A stretch of 64,000 nucleotides of DNA from NCBI GenBank assembly GCA_003184365.1, contig NKYR01000002.1, positions 496,976-560,975 on the forward strand, read 5' to 3'. Under the pieces are notes generated by a model. The model had not been told where the DNA came from, searched no databases, and was given only the letters and a program-made list of their open reading frames with translations. A program made the translations under genes and the position numbers. Origin of the DNA: Evernia prunastri. Taxonomy: Eukaryota > Ascomycota > Lecanoromycetes > Lecanorales > Parmeliaceae. Below are positions 55,860 to 64,000 of this stretch, piece after piece. How positions within the stretch are numbered: position 1 is the first letter of the stretch; every line of letters begins with the position of its first letter.

Positions 55860-57654
55860 ATGCCTTCTCTCGGAGTATTACTTACCATAACATCTACTCT
55901 CTATTTAGCCCTACCTTCATTTGGACAAACCGTTGTGGTCATTTCAGACGATCCCATCACTGGCACTGCGGTAGGGTCTGAGCCAAAACCCCTCAAGAGC
56001 GTCAGAATTGACACCGCCATAGGCAGCAAATCCTGCGACGACTAGCATATTCGGGGGTACCTTAATCATATCCCAAGATGACACCGCAGATACGACCTTC
56101 CTGACTCTAGACGCGAACCTAATCGCCAAAGTGGCAGAGGCAAATGGAAACATAACGGAAATCCAGGAAGCTCTGGGCTACGGCTACCACAATGCTTTGT
56201 CGAGGAAGTTCATCACGATCCCTGTGCTTGCAATAAGTGGTCTGATTGCCTACATATCAGTTTTGTTAGCCGAAGATCAGCACCTTATCAGTGTAACAAA
56301 CGGTATCTCGGATGTCGAGCCCATGAGGCTGGGACTTTCAACATCAGACACAAATGCTCTTGCAGCGGCCGGTCCTGACCCGGGCTTCCTTGTCATTAGT
56401 AAAGTGGGCTCGGGCACGCTGCAGACAGTAACTATGCCCGAAGCAGCAGTTACTACTACAACTGGAGATGTCTGTCCAGATGATGTAAGAATCTTGGTGG
56501 ACTGCTGTACTGTAAGTTTCGTTTACTGACCTTTCTGTGAAGATTGCCTGCGACGACATTGGCTGCAACGCACCGGCTCCTTTGACTTTCTGTCCGGAGG
56601 GGGTGAGTTCTACCCGAAGACAAGACTTCAAAGCGTTTTGAACACGAAACTGATGGGTACTCAGCAAAAATATGAATTTTGCGAATGCAAGCTGGTGTAC
56701 TATAACTCGAATCGTAAGAAACTGAATGAACTCGCTCATGTTCAAGCACTAATGCTTGATTATAGAAGTGGGAGGTAATGTCACGGCCTTGGCAATAGGA
56801 GCGTCGATGTTCTCTGCCATGATGGCAATGACAAACGCCCCAACCGCGACACCCTCTATTACTGGACCTGTCTGCACGTGCGTACCCACTCACGGGCAAT
56901 ATTAATGCGAATCGTACTAATTCTTCGGCCAGGTCAACGAGCTCAGTTTTTGGCTGCCAGAACCCTTGCTGTTACTGCCCCCAAGGCGGCGGTATTGTGG
57001 CTCCTTTCCTTACCACTACCATCGCTGGAACCCCCACGACAAATTGCGCATACACAGCGCAGCCCACGGAGGACAACTGCCCCGCCGCAGCAGTGACATC
57101 AAGCGCTCCGACTCAAACCTCTGCAATTAGCAGTGCAGCAGTCGCGTCGCCTACCGTTGGACCAGTGGTCTGCAACGCTTACGAGACCAGCTATAGCAAT
57201 TGCTGGACCGACATCGATGCCAAACAAGTCAACACAACGGCCGATTGGATGATCTCACATCAACTTCCAAGCGGACCGATGACGTCGACGAGCCCAAACA
57301 TCACGCAGGTTCTGACGGCGAAGGGGTTGAACTATTTCATGAATATCGGTTGGATTCCCGGATGTACTTTGGTGAGCTCACAGGACCCAGCACATCCTAT
57401 TGCAGGCGATCAGAGCATTGCTACAAGAGACATCCTATGGAGCACTTATAACAACTGTAGGTCCTTTCGTCTTTGCTTGTATCTATCTGTCACAATCATT
57501 CACTAACGTCTAAGAAGGTCCTAACAATCACGGTATTGGAGGACACTCGGACACACTGTGCTTGAGAGCTGGGTTTTACCCGGATAAGGTTCCCGGCCTG
57601 GGCGGTAGTCCTCCCACTCCAGTGAAATATTGGAACAACCCAGTATATTGCTAG
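55860..57654 (+). CDS. Predicted secreted cysteine-rich protein, seven exons, function unknown
   Basis: Exons 55860-55970, 56023-56484, 56543-56602, 56665-56713, 56766-56877, 56933-57456 and 57518-57654 give 484 residues. All six introns are 52-62 bp with GTAGG, GTAAGA, GTGAGT, GTAAGA, GTGCGT and GTAGG donors, and all phases fit. The second could instead start at a GTAAGT 27 bases later, but that would be only 31 bp long. The protein starts with a good signal peptide (MPSLGVLLTITSTLYLALPS). An N-terminal region of ~180 residues follows, then a Cys-rich block (VCPDDIACDDIGCNAP, YEFCECKLVYY, FGCQNPCCYCPQGG), a Thr/Ser/Ala-rich linker, and a C-terminal domain with CNAYETSYSNCWTDID and GIGGHSDTLCLRAGFYPD, ending in Cys. 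I recognise no family. It lies directly beside transposon remnants. Confidence 0.75.
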
Positions 57655-58419
57655 TCGCTATGCTACACTTTCACCGAAACGTCGAAGAGCGGAGAGCATT
57701 CTGCAGTTAGCTCCTCCATAGCTTCGAAGATGAAAAGATAGAGTAGCATAATTGATGGTTGTTTATAAGCTCTAAATAGAATAAAACAATATATTTAACG
57801 TTCTAATTTTTTTGTTTATAAATATATCTCGCTAAGTATATATATAAAACTCGATAGAAATGTAAAAAGTATTACATTAGCACTAGCTAGAGCGCATATC
57901 GCATCTTTGAGGCCATAGATAGAAACGCTACCGTGTCCTAGACGTGTCAGCAAAGAGATGCGCGTTGTGAGGAAATACTGAATAACAGGGGCCCTCCACC
58001 CATATTTGACTCTTTATTCGATTCCATCTCTCTCAGAGACTCGGCAATATTCTATCTCGCCCTCCCACGCCTACTTGGAGAATGTAGTATTCTACTCCAG
58101 ATCAAAATCGTACAAGTATGAGAGGTTTCCAAGCACTGAGCAGGGGTGTATGCCCGTTCAGGCCTTTACACGCTTGCTAGCCCGGTGCTGGGGACGACCC
58201 AAACACCTACACTTGGTTGTCCAACAATGCCGGTGACGCAATGAAGGCTAAGGAACGGATGTTTGACGAGAAGATAACCGCAAGCGCACGGCGGATGCAA
58301 CTTCTTGCGCTATGCGCATCAGGGAAGGTACGGCATTTTCATTAAGAACAAAGCGTTCCTCGATGTCCTTTCGCACACAAGGCTGTCTCTGCCGGGCCAC
58401 GAAGTCAACCTCTACCAAA
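57655..58419. other. Intergenic region, AT-rich at 57740-57900
   Basis: AT-rich sequence after the Cys-rich gene with TATATATA at 57838-57845; the rest is the promoter of the small secreted protein. The frame of that gene is open upstream to 58312, probably untranslated. Confidence 0.5.
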
Positions 58420-58905
58420 ATGAACCTCCCATCCCGCCTTTCCCTCATCCTCCTCTCCCTGCTCCCCTCCATCTCCACCCAATCCACCAACCTCACCACC
58501 CCCCTCAGGGCCGCAAACTTCCAATGCACCCGCCTGAGCATCTACGACCTCCGCCTCGGCACGCTGCAAAACTGCGCCGCCGCCATCCTCGCGCTGCCCC
58601 AGAACACCCAAACCATCCCCTTCCACACCGCCGGCGCCTACGACCTGGGCCGTCTCCCTGCGATCAGGATCTTCGGCGACTGCATGGTGGACATTGATCT
58701 GCGCGACATGATGGACGTCAGCTCGTGGACCGCTATCGGCTTGGCGGCGAGTCTGCTGATGTCGGCGTGTTCGGATGTTTCGTTGAACAGGGCGTATACG
58801 GGGGGTTCCGCGAGCGCGGGCAATACGGGGGGGATCACGGTCACTTTGCAGAGGTATGAGGCGGGCGTTGGGGCGGCGAACACGAGTGGTTTGCTGGATG
58901 AGTAG
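58420..58905 (+). CDS. Small predicted secreted protein
   Basis: A single-exon frame of 161 residues. I chose the ATG at 58420 because it begins a clear signal peptide (MNLPSRLSLILLSLLPSIS); an upstream in-frame ATG at 58312 would bury it. The mature part has four Cys (NFQCTRLS, QNCAAAI, FGDCMVDIDL and SACSDV) and a hydrophobic WTAIGLAASLLMSAC segment. It resembles in outline the short fungal secreted proteins with a GxCxVxVD strand and a following helix that I know only as hypothetical. GC content and codon bias are high compared with the surroundings. An effector or cell-wall role is possible but there is no direct evidence. Confidence 0.75.
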   Translation: MNLPSRLSLILLSLLPSISTQSTNLTTPLRAANFQCTRLSIYDLRLGTLQNCAAAILALPQNTQTIPFHTAGAYDLGRLPAIRIFGDCMVDIDLRDMMDVSSWTAIGLAASLLMSACSDVSLNRAYTGGSASAGNTGGITVTLQRYEAGVGAANTSGLLDE

Positions 58906-59178
58906 ACGAGGAAGGCGGTATTCCGGGGAGCTGGCGAGGTGTCTCAACGATTTCGCCTTTCGCCACACCTTGACACCTGACATTTTGAGTTCTTTGACGA
59001 AGTCTAGGCGGGTTCAATCAACTGTACTAAATAAATCTGGAAGAGTGGTAGCTATGTACAGGTGCGGGCTGATGGGGCAATCGATGGCTATGAATGTGAA
59101 AGAGACCAGGTTGAGTGAAGTAGTGGGGAGGCCGAGTTCATGACTGCCATACAGAGCATAGCCCACTATGGAGACCCA

Positions 59179-60969
59179 CTAACCCCCAGTCCCTCTGTAG
59201 GGACTTTGTCGCGGATTTCGCGGCTGCGAGCTTTCTAAAGGGGCACTGCGGTGTTTTGATTCCCGACCGCTGAGTCTCTCCTGTACTGCCTGAGAATAAT
59301 GAACGCCTGAGTTGGCGATTTGAGAAGTGCTGTTATCTTCGCTAACGTTGCGCCGATGATTAGTCCGCGTCTCATGGTCTCGTGCTACCGAACGAATGAT
59401 ACTGCTAAGCTGCTCTGTAGACATGTGAGTGAAGGCAGAGTTTGATTCGTTGATGATGACATTACCTAGGTCGAAAACATTACCGCCTCTGCTAGTGTCT
59501 AGGCCGAGCGGTGCATTGCAGATTGGACAATTTTTTGACTCGAATTCCTTAATGCACTCGTAGAAGCAAGCTTCGTGAGAAACATGCCCGCAGAAGAATG
59601 GCAACATCCTCTCGCCTCGAAATGTGTGTTCTAAAAGCTCATCGCACAACGCGCATTTGCTTCCGACGAACGTTCTCTCGCGCCTGGTTTGTGGTTTCTC
59701 ACTGTCCAACATGCCAGCCATGGGGCGACCCGACCGCCATTTGAAGGGGACATTCTCTTCAATTTTTTGGACGGTCTTGTTTGCTAGCTGTGTTTGTGCT
59801 ATGGTTTCTTCCGATAGCAATTCTTCAAGTGGAGGATTAGGCGATGATGTCTTCATTGCTGATGAGTTTACTTTGCCTGCTTCCGATAGACTAGATTGAA
59901 TTTTATTCTCGGAGTTCCCTTGGCTTTTACTGTTGCTGGTCTCAGTTTCCTCAATCCAGACAGATTGTAGAGCGCTAGAGGCTGTTGGCCGCTGTGTTGG
60001 TGTAGGAGCAAGAAGACCCTTCAAAAATTCCGTTCCTCCCTTACTTACTCCAGCAGTATCGAGAAAGGACCCTGGAAAATTGGCATGGCCCAGACAGTAA
60101 GCCCAAAGTTTTCCGCCAGAGAAAGGAATTCTTCGACAGATCATAAAATACAGAACGCAACCCAGAGACCAGAGGTCGACTGCAGTTGTGTATTCCGAAG
60201 TCTCCGCAGCATCATCAAGCAGTCGCAATATTTCAGGCGCTTGAAACCCCCGTGTCCCAATCTGGGAGGTTCGAAGAGCCGTGTCATCGTTACGGATGAG
60301 TTTAGAGATACCAAAGTCGCCAATCTTGACCCAAATAGGATTCATTTGTGCAACAAATATGTTCTAGTCGTCGCGTTCTCAGCAGTACCATAAAATATGA
60401 TGAACACTGCTTGAAACGTACCTGAGGTTTTAAATCTCGGTGAGTGATACCAAGCTCGTGCATTCTCGCAAGCCCTTCCAAAAGCTGCTCAGCAATATCC
60501 CGAACGATTCTTTCCGGCAGAGAATCCTGGTAACATGTGTACAAGTCTCCGTGGGAAAATATTCCATGGCAATGTACACAATATGCTCAGAATCGAACCA
60601 TCCGAAGAGCTGCACAAAGGAAACGGCATCCTACCAGAGAATCGTTAGCCACATGCGGCGAATGACCGACGGAAGAAAAAGGCAGCCCACCTTGGACAAT
60701 TTGGTCATAGCCAGCAATTCTTGGAGGTAATTGGACACGCCTTTGGACTTTTGCAACTGCTTGACCGCCCTGAGCGCGCCGTCCTTTGTCCTTTCCAAAA
60801 AAACCATACCATTTCCACCGCTCCCGAGTTCTTTTACTCTAAACCAATCCCGTATGACCTTTCTAGGTCTATGAAGACTTTCAGCCGAAGGGTATTCCAC
60901 ATGCCGGATCCGATCCGAAAGGATATCAGCCTTGATCTTTATGTGGTCGAAGTGGCCGCCCGGATCCAT
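59179..60969 (-). CDS. Kinase-RING fusion protein with an apparent one-base frameshift
   Basis: Exons 60969-60691, 60630-60422 and 60363-59179, with introns of 60 and 58 bp (GTGGGC...GGTAG; GTACGT...ACTAG). Exon 2 is 209 bases and its two halves are in different frames: VQLFGWFDSEHIVYIAMEYF is followed, one base out of register, by HGDLYTCYQD, at the G run 60553-60555. Allowing for one missing base the product is about 557 residues. The kinase domain has GSGGNGMVF, AVKQL, HRDLKPQN, DFGIS and GTRGFQAPEI, so all catalytic residues are present. After a Ser-rich linker comes a RING-H2 pattern CALC...CGHVSHEAC...CPIC near residue 400-460. The tail is Ser/Arg-rich. The frameshift may be a sequencing error or real inactivation. 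The pairing of kinase with RING is unusual. Head-to-head with the gene at 61.7 kb. Confidence 0.75.
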
Positions 60970-61716
60970 GTTGGTCTCCGTTTAGTCCACTCGCGATTCA
61001 GAGGTTCAGCTCATTACCATGCTCTAGTCCTGATGGCTCTCCTTAATCAATGAGCCATAAGTCAGGGTTATGTAAAAGCGGAGCTCAGAGAAAATCAAGT
61101 AGCATGCATGGTCGTGCCCGCGAGGCTATGTAAGCGGCTTTTCTCCACGGATTGGTAGCAGCCTTGCTTCAGTGGCCACGTAAAAAAGGGGTCGAAAGCT
61201 ACCTGACAGAAAGACGAAGAAAGAAGAAGAAAGAAGACGATATATTTGAGGACTGTAGATGATTGCAAGTATTGTCAATGTTATGCGTGAGAATCAATTC
61301 AAGAGATCTTGCGATGTCATATCGTAAAGTATTGGGGGGAGTCCTTCGAACATGGCAGGCTGCTGACGCAGCTATACTACATATGGAGTAGTTGCTAGAA
61401 GCTGCTCCCCCAAGTATTCGGTCAAATAACAAGTCTTTGCTCTCGGTGCATGTCAGCCGTAGGGCTAGGACTACGGCTAGGGTTGCCACCAGCTCTAAAG
61501 AATGCAGCCTCGTCGTGCAGAAAAGGGCTGCTTCATACGCGCTATATGATTTATGTCTGGTTTCCCAAGTCTTTTAACGTACACAAGACTCCTTTATCAA
61601 AAATAACGCAGGACCGTACCCCAGGTCTAAGAGGTACAACGGTAGCCTCTTCTCAATGATTCACGGCTTCAGGCTCCCTGATTCCAACAGCTCCACAAGA
61701 CGCCCGGTCTTCTAAG
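60970..61716. promoter_or_regulatory. Shared divergent promoter region (inferred)
   Basis: The kinase-RING gene (minus) and the HeLo-like gene (plus) start 747 bp apart and point away from each other, so both promoters must lie here. A GAAGAAAGAAGAAAG purine repeat is at 61213-61238. No coding frame is convincing. No individual control site can be named. Confidence 0.45.
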
Positions 61717-63411
61717 ATGGAGCCCGCCGGCCTCTCTCTTGCAGTGCTTGCCACTGTATATTTCTGTCTGAAGTAAGCACTAATCATCCGGACAGAGATA
61801 CACAGCGATTGATTGCACCGCTTACAGGTATGGCAAACGCCTCATCGTCATGTACCATGACTACAGGAACGCTGAAGAAGGGATAATGGAGCTGCTCCTG
61901 AGCGTTGAAGGCTGTTGGTTAAAGACAGAGCTACAATTGGAAACGATCACTAAGATCTCAAATACGCTGGATCCACGGTTGCAGAAACATATTGCCAATG
62001 TCCTTCAAATACTTGAAATCAAACTCCATGCTGCGGATGTAAAGATGGAAAAGGTCGTGAGATCAAAGGAGGGTCAATTTTTGGCTTTAATGACGTCGTT
62101 AAACCTGACCAAAGGGTCTGTGAAGAGATGGAAGCTGGTTCTTCTCAAGGAAAGTATGGGGAGTATGATCAAGGACCTGAAGGATTGGCAGCAAGAATTT
62201 GATCCGTCATGGTACCTCATCACGCTTATCGCAAACCCCAAAATTGATCAGAGTCTGCAGGAGACCATAGTTGTCAAAAACAGCCCTACAAGGAAACTCC
62301 AAGATCTCAGGGACACCTTGTGGAGAGCCTCTGATGCCATTGCGGCTAAGGACGAGAAGTCCCTTTTCCTAGATCCGAATCAGCTGGGCAATAAGAAACA
62401 AATTGTTTCTCCCTCATCCAGAGCTTTTGTGTCATGGTATGGCAGTAGCGATGATGCTGTGCTCATCGACACCATTACATATGGTACAGAAACTAACACA
62501 GAACTCGCCACTACTCATGTTCGAGATCTCGGAAGAGTGCTGTCCAAGCACGATCCTTCAACATCAGGTCTCCTCACCTGCAGAGGCGTGATCAAAGCTA
62601 CCCCAGAGCCTGTATCGAATTTGACATTCGACTTCATTTTCACGATACCGCAACCCTTGCATTCTCCAAAGCTGCTGCGCGACCATCTACTTTCAGAAAT
62701 GATATACCCCCTAGACGAGCGCCTCCATCTTGCAAAGTCACTTGCCAGATCCGTCATGTTCGTCCACACATCCGGCTTCGTGCACAAGAACATACGTCCC
62801 GAAACCGTTGTAATTCTCAAAGGGCAGCAGTCCAGCCTCGGGAAGCCATACCTTATCGGCTTCGAAAGGTTCAGGCCCGCCGCCTCCGGGAGCTATCTAC
62901 AGGGCGACTCACTGTGGGAAAAGAACCTCTACCGTCACCCTCGGCGGCAAGGCACGCACTTGGAAGAATATTACAAAATGCAGCACGACATTTACAGTCT
63001 TGGTGTTTGTCTTTTGGAAATCGGCTTGTGGACTTCGTTTGTGTGTCCGCATGGGTCAGGGTATGAGCCAGGACCGGCGCTCGACATCAGCTATGATCTA
63101 TCAACGAAGGATAAAGGCAAAGGCGCTTTCAACGTCAAACGGAAGTTGACAGCAATGGCAGAGACTTCGCTGCCCCATCGAATGGGGACCAAGTATACTA
63201 AAATAGTCGTCGCCTGCCTGACCTGTTTAGACCCTGATGAAACGAACCAATTTGGGAAGAGAGCGAGTTTGGAAGATGAAGACGGTCTCATCGTCGGTAT
63301 ACAATTTATAGAGAAGGTAAGTATCTTGGTCTTATTAGTTGCAATCTGGCCCCGATCGTTATTGCTAAGTAAGGACAGATTCTGGTACAGATAGAAGAAC
63401 TACACTTGTAG
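61717..63411 (+). CDS. HeLo-like N-terminal domain plus pseudokinase protein
   Basis: Three exons: 61717-61772, 61828-63316 and 63379-63411, giving 525 residues. Introns of 55 and 62 bp (GTAAGC...TACAG; GTAAGT...GACAG). The first exon adds the start MEPAGLSLAVLATVYFCLK, a hydrophobic helix that opens many fungal HeLo/HET-S-type and related N-terminal domains; residues 1-200 are helical with WLKTELQL and an FDPSWYLITLIANPKID end typical of that fungal group. From about 230 the sequence is kinase-like, but the catalytic loop reads HKNIRPE (near residue 337), lacking the HRD Asp, and LIGFE stands where DFG should be, so it is a pseudokinase. Family knowledge: HeLo domains execute membrane-damaging cell death in heterokaryon incompatibility. 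That role here is inference. Confidence 0.72.
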
Positions 63412-64000
63412 GCGATAACGCGAGCGTGCTGCATTATCATTCTAAAGCGTTGATGGTTTCAGTCACGGCACCCTTGGAGGATCTCTGTTGTATTTCATGC
63501 ATCGTCGGTGTTGAATATTTGGTACAACATTACACTCACAGCCCAAGAACCAAACGGGAGTAGCACATTAATGCTCGCGCTGTAAGGCGAGCTTGAGATA
63601 TGAATGTGGTTCACCCATTTGCTCGGTCTGTCGCGATGCTAGGTTTGACTTTGAGCATCGCACGAAACATAGCGTGCCTTAGTGATATTGAACTCTTCCC
63701 TGGGCATTCTTGTTGGTTTTTATCTCCAGGCTGAGAATATGCGACCCTGGTGTCTTCCATTGGCACTGTACCCTACAATAACAATGGCCAAAGTGGTGCT
63801 ATTTGTGCACTTCACCACGGGCGCTGTACTTATGACTGGCAGAAAGTCGTATTCAAGTCGTCTTCAAGTGACGAGATCTCGCGTTGACATCGGGTGTCGC
63901 GATTCGCTAGAGCCTGACGACCAAAGCCACCAGCGAAGAGCCACGAGCCACATGCGGACTAAGGTAGGGATAGAGGCTTGAACGGTCATTAGTATAAACG
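63412..64000. other. Window-end intergenic region
   Basis: A 99-residue frame (63682-63981) has no recognisable motif and may be chance. No gene is supported before the window ends. Confidence 0.45.

Noticed and set aside
1..64000. CRISPR arrays, bacterial-type operons, rRNA genes
   Set aside because: No spaced direct repeats or rRNA-like sequence were seen; the genes are intron-bearing fungal genes.

Overview
The window looks like nuclear DNA of a filamentous ascomycete (Pezizomycotina). Introns are short (about 50-170 bp) with GTAAGT/GTACGT-type donors, CTGAC/CTAAC-like branch points and YAG acceptors. Gene families are typical of these fungi: C2H2 regulators with long low-complexity tails, F-box-like proteins, a HeLo-like/pseudokinase protein and DUF6589-like repeats. 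AT-rich patches suggest old repeats. I cannot name a species. There are no operons, and all relationships below are neighbourhood observations.

Layout. 0-9.5 kb: a disordered protein of unknown function, a 570-bp polypyrimidine tract, a three-exon mitochondrial-type short-chain dehydrogenase, an AT-rich element bounded by 69-bp perfect inverted repeats, an F-box-like gene, and a GATA microsatellite duplicated across an N gap. 9.5-24 kb: two neighbouring same-strand C2H2 regulators sharing one finger module, and a coiled-coil protein with KPVDA repeats. 25-34 kb: STT3, the catalytic subunit of oligosaccharyltransferase (six exons); a third Cys/His-finger protein (DUF7896-like); and a 94-residue CYSTM protein split over four exons. 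34-45 kb: long simple-sequence DNA, then a block with two paralogous F-box-like proteins, a serine-rich repeat protein and a seven-helix membrane protein. 45-52.4 kb: housekeeping genes (hotdog thioesterase, mitochondrial ribosomal protein bL21m, Mps1-type spindle checkpoint kinase, mitochondrial PTC7-type PP2C phosphatase). 52.5-55.2 kb: a mosaic of broken repeat families joined across single N's, with DUF6589-like and DDE-transposase fragments. 55.8-59 kb: two predicted secreted proteins, one cysteine-rich in seven exons. 59-63.5 kb: a head-to-head pair, a kinase-RING protein carrying an apparent 1-base frameshift and a HeLo-like/pseudokinase protein.

The last 12 kb (repeats, secreted proteins, kinase-RING and HeLo-like/pseudokinase genes) looks like an accessory, fast-evolving region. 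The divergent kinase-RING / HeLo-like pair is the best candidate here for a little-described system, possibly self/non-self recognition or regulated cell death. That role is inference from domain types only. Exon models were made by hand from splice signals and frame; those with uncertain joints say so.
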